64,000 nt of DNA. It comes from Acidobacteriaceae bacterium (GTDB lineage: Bacteria; Acidobacteriota; Terriglobia; Terriglobales; Acidobacteriaceae). Below are positions 51,148 to 59,629 of the stretch, piece by piece. The translations under genes were made by a program, and so were the position numbers. Below the pieces are notes generated by a model that saw only the letters and a program-made list of their open reading frames with translations, had not been told where the DNA came from and searched no databases. Location: positions 1-64,000 of the forward strand of contig PLCO01000006.1 of NCBI GenBank assembly GCA_003134815.1. Reading direction: 5' to 3'. Numbering within the stretch: the first letter of the stretch is position 1; the number at the start of each line of letters is the position of its first letter.

Positions 51148-51966
51148 ATGACTCAATTGACGGTTGAAGCCGGGCGCACTGAACGGCAGTACTGGAGAGA
51201 CCTCTGGCGCTATCGAGAGTTATTCTACTTTCTCGCTTGGCGCGACCTACTCGTGCGTTACAAGCAGACGTTTGTCGGGGTGAGCTGGTCGTTAATCCGG
51301 CCACTTCTCACCATGGTTGTGCTTACTGTTGTATTTGGGAAGCTTGGGAAAATGCCGTCCGGAGGCTCGCCGTATCCGCTTCTGGTCTTCTGTGGAATGC
51401 TCCCGTGGCAGTTTTTCTCCACGGCACTTTCTGAAAGCGGAAACAGCCTTGTATCGAATTCGTCTCTTATATCAAAGGTTTATTTTCCTCGGCTTATTAT
51501 CGCGGCAAGTTCCGTGATCACCAGTTTCGTTGATTTTCTCATCTCAGCCGGGTTTCTTGTCGTGTTGATGTTGTGGTACCGCTACGTTCCACCGACCGCA
51601 GTTTTCCTGCTGCCATTGTTTGTGTTGCTCGCAGTTGCTGCATCATTGGGGTTCGGGTTCTGGATTGCCGCACTTATGGTTGAATACCGGGACTTTCGCT
51701 TCATCGTGCCGTTCATCGTTCAATTTGGTCTCTATCTCTCGCCAGTGGGTTTCCAGAGTTCGGTCGTACCAGGGCGATTCCAGCTTCTCTACTCCCTCAA
51801 TCCGATGGTCGGAATCATCGACGGCTTTCGCTGGTGCTTATTGGGTACGCGAAGCAAAATCTTCCCACTTGCGCTTGCAGTGTGTGTCGTTGAAGTCGCA
51901 GCCGTTTTAGTTTCCGGTATCATCTACTTCAGAAAGACTGAGCGTACCTTCGCCGACGTGATTTAA
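51148..51966 (+). CDS. wzm: ABC-2 polysaccharide export permease
   Basis: A 272-residue membrane protein with six helices. It begins YRELFYFLAWRDLLVRYKQTFVGVSWSLIRPLLTMVVLTVVFGKLGKM, the typical Wzm/TagG opening, and continues with the ABC-2 permease pattern PYPLLVFCGMLPWQFFSTALSESGNSLVSNSSLISKVYFPRLII. With the ATPase next to it, it exports complete polysaccharide chains, or O-antigen, across the inner membrane. That is a route different from the flippase/polymerase pair elsewhere in the locus. The ATPase gene starts 34 bases after its stop. Confidence 0.88.
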   Translation: MTQLTVEAGRTERQYWRDLWRYRELFYFLAWRDLLVRYKQTFVGVSWSLIRPLLTMVVLTVVFGKLGKMPSGGSPYPLLVFCGMLPWQFFSTALSESGNSLVSNSSLISKVYFPRLIIAASSVITSFVDFLISAGFLVVLMLWYRYVPPTAVFLLPLFVLLAVAASLGFGFWIAALMVEYRDFRFIVPFIVQFGLYLSPVGFQSSVVPGRFQLLYSLNPMVGIIDGFRWCLLGTRSKIFPLALAVCVVEVAAVLVSGIIYFRKTERTFADVI

Positions 51967-52000
51967 GACCCACAAAGAAGCATTGTAGTAAGTCAGATAT

Positions 52001-53329
52001 ATGTCCGAATCTGCTATCTCCATCGAGAAACTGGGCAAACGGTATCGCATCGGTCACCAGAAAGCGACCGATGAGGGAATGCGTCATATCCTTGAGGGGG
52101 CGATTCGGCACCCGATTGCCTGGTTCAAATCCCGCCGTGATGCTCGCGTCCGGGAAGTGGACTTTTGGGCCCTAAGAGACGTTTCGATTGAAATCAAGCA
52201 GGGCGAGGTAGTGGGGATTATTGGACGGAACGGCGCGGGCAAAAGTACCTTACTCAAGATATTGAGCCGGATCACGGTCCCCACTGAAGGGCGCTTTCGC
52301 ATCGATGGCCGTGTCGCCAGCTTGCTTGAAGTTGGAACTGGATTTCATCAGGAACTTACGGGTCGCGAGAACATTTATCTCAACGGAGCGATCCTGGGCA
52401 TGACCCGTGCTGAGATTTCGCGTAGGTTTGACGAGATCGTCGCGTTTTCGGAAATCGAGGAGTTTCTTGATACGCCCGTGAAACGGTACTCCAGCGGAAT
52501 GTACGTGCGTCTTGCCTTTGCCGTCGCCGCTCACCTTGAGCCGGAGATTCTCATTGTGGACGAGGTACTTGCTGTAGGTGATTCCGCTTTTCAGAAAAAA
52601 TGTCTGGGGAAGATGGGGAACTTCGCTCAGAGTGGACGAACCGTGCTCTTCGTCAGTCACAATCTGGATGCCGTTCGAAACCTTTGCCAGCGGGCCATCT
52701 GGTTCAAAGGCGGAAAGGTTCACCAGGACGGACAAGTCGATGAAGTAGCGGAATCGTACTTCACTGAAATTTCCAGTAATCTCGATTTTTCTTGTGAGAA
52801 TCCCGACTACGGGCTCGCCATCCAACGGGTCTCTCTGAGAAACTCGCGCAGCGAGGAGACCAGTCAATTCCACCCAGGCGAGGATCTAATCGTCGACATC
52901 GATTACCTTGCAAATCAGCGCATTGAGCAGCCGCACGTCATTCTTGCCGTCTTTGGCATCAACGGTTCCTGTTTTACAGCCAATATGCTCCTTGATGGGT
53001 GCCGTCCGGAGGTTCTCAATGGTGCAGGACGAATTTCCTGCCGCTTCAAGGCCATACCGCTCTTGCCGCAGAACTACAGCATAAGAATGTCCATTCGAAC
53101 AAAGAATGCCGACATGATCATTGAGTATCAAGAGGTCGCGCACTTTAGCATCGTTGGCAATCTGGCCGACTACGGCTATCGCGGCGCATTCTTGTCGCGG
53201 TCATCGACTTCCACTCCAGTTGTTGTTCCATACGAATGGAGCTTGCCCGATGGAACAACTTCTGAGGTTTCATTAACTCATCCGCCGCAGTTGGAAAGCG
53301 ACGAAAGTCTTAAGCTCGCTCGTCAATGA
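52001..53329 (+). CDS. wzt: ABC polysaccharide export ATPase with C-terminal carbohydrate-binding domain
   Basis: A 442-residue ATPase: Walker A GIIGRNGAGKSTLL (about 72-85), ABC signature KRYSSGMYVRLAFAVA, Walker B ILIVDEVLAVGD, and a switch His in LFVSHNLDAVRNL. Residues about 260-420 form a Wzt-type C-terminal domain (FHPGEDLIVDIDYLANQ, GAGRISCRFKAIPLLPQNYSIRMSI) that recognises the polymer end in known O-antigen transporters. That implies a non-reducing-end modification of the chain, perhaps by one of the methyltransferases here. It follows the permease at 51148. Confidence 0.9.
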   Translation: MSESAISIEKLGKRYRIGHQKATDEGMRHILEGAIRHPIAWFKSRRDARVREVDFWALRDVSIEIKQGEVVGIIGRNGAGKSTLLKILSRITVPTEGRFRIDGRVASLLEVGTGFHQELTGRENIYLNGAILGMTRAEISRRFDEIVAFSEIEEFLDTPVKRYSSGMYVRLAFAVAAHLEPEILIVDEVLAVGDSAFQKKCLGKMGNFAQSGRTVLFVSHNLDAVRNLCQRAIWFKGGKVHQDGQVDEVAESYFTEISSNLDFSCENPDYGLAIQRVSLRNSRSEETSQFHPGEDLIVDIDYLANQRIEQPHVILAVFGINGSCFTANMLLDGCRPEVLNGAGRISCRFKAIPLLPQNYSIRMSIRTKNADMIIEYQEVAHFSIVGNLADYGYRGAFLSRSSTSTPVVVPYEWSLPDGTTSEVSLTHPPQLESDESLKLARQ

Positions 53330-53415
53330 CGGCTGCGTCATTACTCCAGCTCTACATTCGAAAACCATGCGACATGGAACCTTAGACAATGCTCCACTGC
53401 ACACTCGCTGCTAAC

Positions 53416-54138
53416 ATGACTGAGAAAGCTATTGCAATTATTCCGGCTCGTGGCGGCTCAAAGCGAATCCCGAATAAGAACATCAGGCCGCTGGCAGGTC
53501 TGCCACTAATCGCTCACACAATCATAGCGGCCGCCGAGTGCGGTCTTTTCTCGCGCATCGTAGTCAGTACAGACAGTGAAGAGATTGCGACCGTCGCGCG
53601 GCATTACGGTGCTGAAGTCCCGTATCTGCGAGATAGCGCGCTGGCCGACGACTTTACACCCGTCTCTGCCGTAACCGCTGATGCCTTAATGCATCTCGAT
53701 CCAACTGGGGAGTCCTTCACATCGGTCGCGCAACTCATGGCGAATTGTCCATTGCGCACCGCAGCGGACGTAATAGATAGCTTTCGACAGTTTCAGGCAA
53801 CAGACTGCGAATCGCAAATTTCGGTCGTACTCTACGGCTGGCAGAACCCGTGGTGGGCCATGCTCCGTAACGAGCGGCAGCAATTGGAGCCGCTCTTCAA
53901 GGGGCAGATGGCCGCACGAAGCCAGGATCTGCCGCAACTGTTTTGCCCGACCGGGGCGATCTGGTGGGCAAAGGCGGCGACTCTGCGTCGAGCCAAAACA
54001 TTCCATGTGGATGGACGAACTGGCTGGGAGATTCCGTGGCAACGCGGCATTGATATCGACACACTCGATGACTTTGCTTTGGCAGAGGTTCTTCTTAAAC
54101 CATCTCTAGGCCCACTCGAAGCAAAAAAGGGGTCGTGA
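53416..54138 (+). CDS. CMP-nonulosonate cytidylyltransferase (NeuA/LegF-like)
   Basis: A 240-residue cytidylyltransferase. It begins AIAIIPARGGSKRIPNKNIRPLAG, the hallmark of CMP-sialic/legionaminic/pseudaminic acid synthetases. It continues with RIVVSTDSEEIATVARHYGAEVPYLRDSALADDFTP. Downstream, IDIDTLDDFALAEVLL is the conserved metal-site end. It would activate the nine-carbon acid made by the NeuB homologue at 55056. The ATG at 53416 is preferred over 53389. It overlaps the following glycosyltransferase by four bases (GTGA). Confidence 0.85.
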   Translation: MTEKAIAIIPARGGSKRIPNKNIRPLAGLPLIAHTIIAAAECGLFSRIVVSTDSEEIATVARHYGAEVPYLRDSALADDFTPVSAVTADALMHLDPTGESFTSVAQLMANCPLRTAADVIDSFRQFQATDCESQISVVLYGWQNPWWAMLRNERQQLEPLFKGQMAARSQDLPQLFCPTGAIWWAKAATLRRAKTFHVDGRTGWEIPWQRGIDIDTLDDFALAEVLLKPSLGPLEAKKGS

Positions 54139-55043
54139 TTCAGATGGCGCTTGCTGTGTACACAACTATCTATCCCGGTGTTGAACGGTATTTGCGTCAA
54201 TGGTTCCGCTCGCTTCTCAGTCAGCAGGACCAGGAATTCCAGCTCTGGATTGGCATCGACGCCGTCGATAGAAGCGCTATTGAAAAACTGCTGGGTCCTG
54301 AACTGAGCGCGGAGTGGATCGTTGCCCGATCCGGAGTCACTATGGCGCAGTTACGAGATGAGGCATTAAGTTGCATCACGAAGGCTTTTTCCGAGGTTGT
54401 GCTCGTTGATAGTGATGATTTGCTACATCCCTCGCGTATCTCTTCAGCTCGAGCGGCCTTGGACTACACCGAGCTTGCGGGGTGCGCGTTGCGGCTTGTC
54501 GATCAAGAAGGAGACGATCTCGGCCAGACTTTCGATCTCACGTCGGACCTTGAGCCCGACGAAGTACTTCCCCGCAATAACATTTTCGGATTTTCCAATT
54601 CGGCCTTTCGATCTGATTTGCTTCGGCGATGCTTGCCCATTCCGTCGCATGCCGTTCTGGTCGACTGGTATCTTGCCACTCGCGCATGGCTGTTCGGTGC
54701 CAAAATGGCCTTTGACCATATCCCGCGAATGGATTATCGCCAGCATCCGTCCAACACGGCGAGGGTTCGATCGCCGTTCAGCAATGAGCAAATCGTCTCA
54801 GACACCGCACTGGTTCAGCAGCACTTCAAATTCTTTGACACCGGGCCGGATGAAAATTATGTCGCGCATCGCTATGACAAACTGAGAAGTGTAGCGGCAG
54901 AAATCGAAGAATTCCGCGAGCGCGTAGTCCACAATCCAGCGAAATTGCGCGTCTATACCGAATCTCTCAACGCCCTGGCTCCAGCACCGTTATGGTGGTC
55001 TACGGTTGCCTATCCGCCACTAGATCACTTGTGGAAGCATTGA
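54135..55043 (+). CDS. Glycosyltransferase-like protein (GT-A type)
   Basis: A 302-residue protein with a GT2-like fold: ALAVYTTIYPGVERYLRQWFRSLLSQ at the start, VVLVDSDDLLHPSRI as the DXD metal site (about 90-104), and WYLATRAWLFGAKMAFDHI. The usual N-terminal VVIPTYN is replaced, so it is a divergent GT. Its place between CMP-synthetase and NeuB makes it a candidate nonulosonate transferase or a linkage enzyme. The GTG start overlaps the previous stop; an ATG nine bases downstream is an alternative. Confidence 0.72.
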   Translation: MIQMALAVYTTIYPGVERYLRQWFRSLLSQQDQEFQLWIGIDAVDRSAIEKLLGPELSAEWIVARSGVTMAQLRDEALSCITKAFSEVVLVDSDDLLHPSRISSARAALDYTELAGCALRLVDQEGDDLGQTFDLTSDLEPDEVLPRNNIFGFSNSAFRSDLLRRCLPIPSHAVLVDWYLATRAWLFGAKMAFDHIPRMDYRQHPSNTARVRSPFSNEQIVSDTALVQQHFKFFDTGPDENYVAHRYDKLRSVAAEIEEFRERVVHNPAKLRVYTESLNALAPAPLWWSTVAYPPLDHLWKH

Positions 55044-55055
55044 AAAAGGCGAAAT

Positions 55056-56108
55056 ATGAAGAACGTTAAGTTAGGCAATGTCGAAATCGGATCTGGGAAC
55101 TTCCCGTACATCATCGCTGAAGTGGGATCGAACCACAATGGCGATATGAATCTCTGTCGCCGGCTGATCGACGCCGCCGCGGATGCGGGAGCCCATGCCG
55201 TCAAGTTTCAGTCATGGACTGACAAATCACTCATCGCGGAAGAGGAGTACGCGCGCAATACTTCGTACTCTGACAAGAAGAAGCACTTCGGCTCGTTGCG
55301 GGAGATGGTAACCGCCTACCAGCTCACTGGCGAGCAGCATTATGAGGCCGCCGCGTACTGCAAGGCTCGCGGGATCGAGTTTTGCTCGACGCCTTTCTCG
55401 GACCGGGAAGCAGACTTGCTTGAGAAGCTGGACGTTCCATTCTTCAAGATCGCTTCAATGGACATCGTCCATTTGTCCTTGTTGAAGCATGTTGCGCGCA
55501 AACAGCGCCCTGTGATCATTTCTACGGGGATGGCGACTCTTGCCGAAATTGAACGGGCCGTCGAAACAGTTCGTGCCGAGGGCAATGAGGAAATCGTGTT
55601 GCTGCACTGCGTGTCCATCTACCCTCCGGCATACGACGCCATTCATCTGCGCAATATGGCCACCCTGCAGCAAGCATTTGACGTGCCTGTAGGCTTTAGT
55701 GACCACACGCTGGGAGTTTCCATTCCTCTCGCTGCAATCGCGCTCGGCGCGAGTTTGATCGAGAAGCACTTTACCCTCGATCAGCAAATGGAGGGATGGG
55801 ATCACGCAATCTCTGCCAATCCTGAACAGCTAAAGATGATCGTCGAGGAAGGAAAACATATCGTCTCGGCACTCGGAGACAGCAAGCGCACAGTGAGCGA
55901 CGCGGAGATCGAGAAAAGAAACAAGTTCCGTCGAAGCCTTGTAACCACGCGGCAGTTACGGTGCGGTCATTTGCTCACGGAGTCGGATCTGGATGCGAAG
56001 CGGCCCGGCACTGGGATTAGTCCAAACGAGATCGACTATGTGCTCGGTCGGAGCCTTGCTTTAGATCTGGATGCCGACCGAGTCATCACCTGGAAGCATC
56101 TACAGTGA
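55056..56108 (+). CDS. neuB: Nonulosonate synthase (NeuB/LegI-like)
   Basis: A 350-residue synthase that condenses a six-carbon N-acetyl sugar with phosphoenolpyruvate to a nine-carbon sialic-acid-like sugar. The TIM barrel begins YIIAEVGSNHNGDMNLCRRLIDAAADAGAHAVKFQSW. It contains STPFSDREADLLEKLDVPFFKIASMDI, the HCVSIYPP segment, GFSDHTLG, and EKHFTLDQQMEGWDHAISANP. The C-terminal antifreeze-like SAF domain starts near RRSLVTTRQLRCGHLLTESDL. Length equals the family norm. It is the central enzyme of the 53-62 kb block; which acid it makes cannot be told. Confidence 0.9.
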   Translation: MKNVKLGNVEIGSGNFPYIIAEVGSNHNGDMNLCRRLIDAAADAGAHAVKFQSWTDKSLIAEEEYARNTSYSDKKKHFGSLREMVTAYQLTGEQHYEAAAYCKARGIEFCSTPFSDREADLLEKLDVPFFKIASMDIVHLSLLKHVARKQRPVIISTGMATLAEIERAVETVRAEGNEEIVLLHCVSIYPPAYDAIHLRNMATLQQAFDVPVGFSDHTLGVSIPLAAIALGASLIEKHFTLDQQMEGWDHAISANPEQLKMIVEEGKHIVSALGDSKRTVSDAEIEKRNKFRRSLVTTRQLRCGHLLTESDLDAKRPGTGISPNEIDYVLGRSLALDLDADRVITWKHLQ

Positions 56109-56115
56109 CTGACCA

Positions 56116-56772
56116 ATGATCGCTTCGGAACTCCCCATCATCATAATTGGAGGCGGCGGTCACGCTAAAGTGTTGCTGAGCGCTCTCCAACTGACTGAGC
56201 AAAAGGTTCTAGGATTCGTCGACCTGAAACTCTCGCTTCCTCCTTTACTGGGAGTCCGGCATCTCGGCGATGATAGTGCGGCATTTACCCATGCGCCTGA
56301 TGGCGTAAGGCTCGTGAATGGTGTCGGCTCAATCAGTTCCACCGTAAATCGCCAGGCCGTCTACGATCGGTTCGCCCAGAAGCATTATTGTTTCGCGAGG
56401 GTGATCCATCCCTCGGCTGTGGTTGCGCCTGAAGTGCAAATTGACGAAGGGGTCCAAATCATGGCGGGGGCGGTGGTGCAGGCAGGCAGCCGACTCGGTG
56501 CAAATGCCATCGTTAACACGGGGGCTCGCGTCGACCACGACTGCATCATTGATGCTCACGCGCACATTGCGCCAGGTGTGACAATATGCGGCGGAGTGAG
56601 CGTCGGTGCCGGCGCACACATTGGAGCCGGCGCCACTGTAATCCAGGGCATTCACATTGGTAAGGGCAGCGTAGTTGGAGCGGGCGCGCTCGTAATTCGG
56701 GACGTACCGCCGGGAACTAAGGTAGTCGGCATTCCAGCTACTTCAATATCGGAGCGAAGGACAGCGCGATAG
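56116..56772 (+). CDS. neuD: NeuD/PglD-like sugar N/O-acetyltransferase
   Basis: A 218-residue acetyltransferase. A small Rossmann-like N-terminal domain (PIIIIGGGGHAKVLLSALQL) is followed by a left-handed beta-helix (VIHPSAVVAPEVQIDEGVQIMAGAVVQAGSRLGANAIVNTGARVDHDCIIDAHAHIAPGVTICGGVSVGAGAHIGAG) with the catalytic His in VDHDC. Enzymes of this type acetylate an amine or hydroxyl of a nonulosonate or its precursor. The end (VPPGTKVVGIPA) is the family end. It starts eight bases after neuB. Confidence 0.85.
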   Translation: MIASELPIIIIGGGGHAKVLLSALQLTEQKVLGFVDLKLSLPPLLGVRHLGDDSAAFTHAPDGVRLVNGVGSISSTVNRQAVYDRFAQKHYCFARVIHPSAVVAPEVQIDEGVQIMAGAVVQAGSRLGANAIVNTGARVDHDCIIDAHAHIAPGVTICGGVSVGAGAHIGAGATVIQGIHIGKGSVVGAGALVIRDVPPGTKVVGIPATSISERRTAR

Positions 56773-58175
56773 TGTCGAATCAGCGATCCAAAGCGGTTTA
56801 CATAGTTCATTGCATCGACACTGAGGGGCCCCTCCACGAATCCGTTGATGCCACTTTTGAACGGTTGTGCGAGATATTCCATCTCGACTTGCCTCCCAGC
56901 CAGGATTTGTTGCGGCGCTTACAAGCCGGTGAAGTGCCGCTGGAAGGTCTTGAGGCGGACGTCCAAAAAGTAGTGGATCCTCACTTGCTCGCCTATAACG
57001 ACACGTGGGATAAAGTGGACGCGATGCTGGCGAGATTGATGTCCGGGCCGTTTCGTAACCAGGTTTGCGATGCGGGAGGGAATGGGTGGATTTACAACTG
57101 GTTCTGCGTCGATCATGTCGACTACGATCTGAATCCTCGGCGCAGAGACATTGGATATCACAACGTCTTCGAGCATTACGTGACGCAGATCCGCGAATCC
57201 GGGTCCATCCAGGACGGACTCCATTTTCACTATCATCCGCATTCGTTTCACCGCGAGGCCCATCGCTGCGCGACGCATTGGTGGTCATCATCCAATAGTC
57301 TGCACCAGATCATTTCACGCCGCATCATTGATCACTGTTGGTTCCCGGCTGCGCATCGCCCTGGGTTTCACGTCATTCGACCAGACAGTCACTGGTTTCT
57401 CGAGCAGCACATCCCGTTCGACTTCTCCAACCAGGCCATGGTGAATACACAACAAGATGGGGCGCAGTTTGGTCTTTCGGGAGGCCGCTTCGGCGACTGG
57501 CGTCGCGCTCCGGCAACGTGGGAGCCCTATCATCCATCGGCCGACGACTATCAGGTCGCTGGTAACTGCAGGCGGTGGATTGCAAGGTGCCTCAATGTAG
57601 GGACGCGATATAGGCTTATCAATGAACGGGACGTGAGGCAGGCATTTACTGAGGCTGCGGAAGGCAAGCCCGTGGTTTTGGCGATCACAAATCACGATTT
57701 TCGCGATATGGGCCAGGATGTCGACGCCTTTCGCGAGTTGCTCACGAAGGTCGCGGTAGACTTCCCGCATGTCCCGTTCTACTTCTCTGAGGCTATAGCG
57801 GCGATGCGAGCTGCGCTCGATCTATCACCGCTCCCGGCATGTGAGCTTGACCTGACGATTCACCGAATTGACGATCGCACGCACGTCCTCAAAGTTAGTT
57901 CAGTTACCCCGACATTCGGTCCGCAGCCTTGGCTGGCCCTGAAAACGGCTGAGGGAACATATCACTTCGATAACTTCGATATAGACGAGCCATTTCATCA
58001 GTGGCAGTACGTCTTCGATGAAGAGACGTTTCCATTGTCTGCGTTGCAGGCGATCGGTGTTGCTGCGAACAATGCCTTTGGAGCGACGACCGTTGCAGTG
58101 ATGAAAACCGCAACTCATGAGGTTGTCCGGCGACACTGGAATCTCCCGAAGGCCGGTATACTCGCGCACGCCTGA
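56772..58175 (+). CDS. Uncharacterised protein, possible polysaccharide-deacetylase-like metalloenzyme
   Basis: A 467-residue cytoplasmic-looking protein. It begins AVYIVHCIDTEGPL, reminiscent of the D-X-E/D motif of deacetylase-like families, and later has HFHYHPHSFHREAHRCATHW, a cluster of possible metal-binding His. LAITNHDFRDMG and VPFYFSEAIAAMR follow. The C-terminal 110 residues are beta-rich (LDLTIHRIDDRTHVLKVSS). I do not recognise the family with certainty. It overlaps the last base of neuD and precedes the PtmE-like gene, so it is part of the nonulosonate block. A deacetylation or epimerisation step on a precursor is possible but unproven. Confidence 0.6.
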   Translation: MSNQRSKAVYIVHCIDTEGPLHESVDATFERLCEIFHLDLPPSQDLLRRLQAGEVPLEGLEADVQKVVDPHLLAYNDTWDKVDAMLARLMSGPFRNQVCDAGGNGWIYNWFCVDHVDYDLNPRRRDIGYHNVFEHYVTQIRESGSIQDGLHFHYHPHSFHREAHRCATHWWSSSNSLHQIISRRIIDHCWFPAAHRPGFHVIRPDSHWFLEQHIPFDFSNQAMVNTQQDGAQFGLSGGRFGDWRRAPATWEPYHPSADDYQVAGNCRRWIARCLNVGTRYRLINERDVRQAFTEAAEGKPVVLAITNHDFRDMGQDVDAFRELLTKVAVDFPHVPFYFSEAIAAMRAALDLSPLPACELDLTIHRIDDRTHVLKVSSVTPTFGPQPWLALKTAEGTYHFDNFDIDEPFHQWQYVFDEETFPLSALQAIGVAANNAFGATTVAVMKTATHEVVRRHWNLPKAGILAHA

Positions 58176-58200
58176 TTTGCCGATTCGTTCGGTTTCTCAA

Positions 58201-59628
58201 ATGAAAATTTCTTCTTCCCAAGAGCGGCTCGAGAGCGTCACGATTTCTCCGTCGGAGTCTATCCGCGAAGCGATTGCTTGCCTCGATCGCGCGGGCACTG
58301 GCGCATTAGCAGTCTGTTCCAAAGACGGCAAGCTCGCCGGCCTTCTGACAGATGGTGATATTCGGCGCGCGATTCTGAAGTCGCGGAAGCTTGAGGATAG
58401 CTGCGGTTCCATCGCCACTCTCGATCCGATTACTGCGCTCGCGCCTGTCATTTCCGCGGAGGCACTACGGATCATGAATGGCCACGACATCGATCATTTA
58501 CCTGTCGTGGATGAGAATCGGATTCTCCAGGATTTTATTCTGCGCCGGGATTTGGGCAGTGAGGAAGATCTTGAGGCGGCCGCCAAGCAGCGATTGGAAC
58601 TCGTTATCATTCCCCCCGCGACACCGATCACGGAGGCAATATCAGTTCTGGATAAGGCCGGCACAGGGGCACTGGTGCTTTGCGAGGCCGGTTGTGTCCT
58701 TTCCGGCCTGTTGACAGACGGCGATATTCGCAGAGCAATCCTGCAGGGTAAGTCGCTGGACGGGCCCTGCAGTGAAATTGCGAGTCGGAACCCGGTCGTC
58801 GCGTCTCGCGGCATATCCGCGAGAGAAGCGCTGCATTTGATGAATGAGCGCAATGTCAATCATTTGCCATTGGTGGACGCGGAGAACCGCGTAGTTGAGT
58901 TTCTTCTGCGTAAGGACGTAGCGGAATTCGAGCAGGATATGTCGGCGGTGGTCATGGCGGGCGGATTTGGAAAGCGGCTGCTCCCTCTGACCGAGACGGT
59001 GCCTAAACCCATGTTGCCGGTGGGCGACCGCCCGCTGCTGGAGCTCATCATTCAGCGGCTCCGTCACTCGGGCATTCGCGATGTCAACCTCACGACCCAC
59101 TATCTTCCTGAATCCATCACCGATCATTTTGGCGATGGAAGGGAATTTGGAGTCAGGCTCAACTACCTTCAGGAAGATAGCCCTATGGGAACAGCCGGGG
59201 GGCTCAAGCTTATGAAGCGCCCCGACAGTACCTTCCTTGTCATCAACGGCGACATTCTCACTACGCTGCCTTATCAGGATATGCTCGTGTACCACCGGCA
59301 GCACGGAGCGGTGCTCACCGCTGGCGTGCGCAAGCATGAAGTGCATGTTCCATTTGGAGTCGTGGAGTGCGAAGATGTGCGCATCGTAGGACTCAAGGAG
59401 AAGCCTTCACTTAGTTTCTTCATCAATGCCGGCGCTTATCTATTGGAGCCAAGCGCCTGGGACTATATCCCTGACAAGCAGCGATTCGATATGACTGACC
59501 TAATTCATACCTTGCTGAACGCAGGGTTGCCTGTCGTTGGATTCCCAATTTTGGAATACTGGGCTGACGTCGGGTCTCAAGCGGACTATCAGAAGGCACA
59601 GGAATCTGTGCTGAAAGGTGAGATCTAA
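58201..59628 (+). CDS. Sugar-1-phosphate nucleotidyltransferase with two CBS modules (PtmE-like)
   Basis: A 475-residue protein. Residues 1-120 and 125-245 are two homologous Bateman (CBS-pair) modules; each has I.EAI..LD.AGTGAL.V.....LSGLLTDGDIRRAIL and a second CBS with HLPxVD. The nucleotidyltransferase domain starts about 252 (VVMAGGFGKRLLPLTETVPKPMLPVGDRPLLE) and ends with FFINAGAYLLEPSAWDYIP. It resembles Campylobacter PtmE, which activates glucosamine-1-phosphate to a GDP-sugar in legionaminic acid synthesis. The duplicated CBS part is unusual; it likely binds an adenine nucleotide and controls activity. Start at the ATG 58201. Confidence 0.87.
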   Translation: MKISSSQERLESVTISPSESIREAIACLDRAGTGALAVCSKDGKLAGLLTDGDIRRAILKSRKLEDSCGSIATLDPITALAPVISAEALRIMNGHDIDHLPVVDENRILQDFILRRDLGSEEDLEAAAKQRLELVIIPPATPITEAISVLDKAGTGALVLCEAGCVLSGLLTDGDIRRAILQGKSLDGPCSEIASRNPVVASRGISAREALHLMNERNVNHLPLVDAENRVVEFLLRKDVAEFEQDMSAVVMAGGFGKRLLPLTETVPKPMLPVGDRPLLELIIQRLRHSGIRDVNLTTHYLPESITDHFGDGREFGVRLNYLQEDSPMGTAGGLKLMKRPDSTFLVINGDILTTLPYQDMLVYHRQHGAVLTAGVRKHEVHVPFGVVECEDVRIVGLKEKPSLSFFINAGAYLLEPSAWDYIPDKQRFDMTDLIHTLLNAGLPVVGFPILEYWADVGSQADYQKAQESVLKGEI

Positions 59629-59629
59629 A

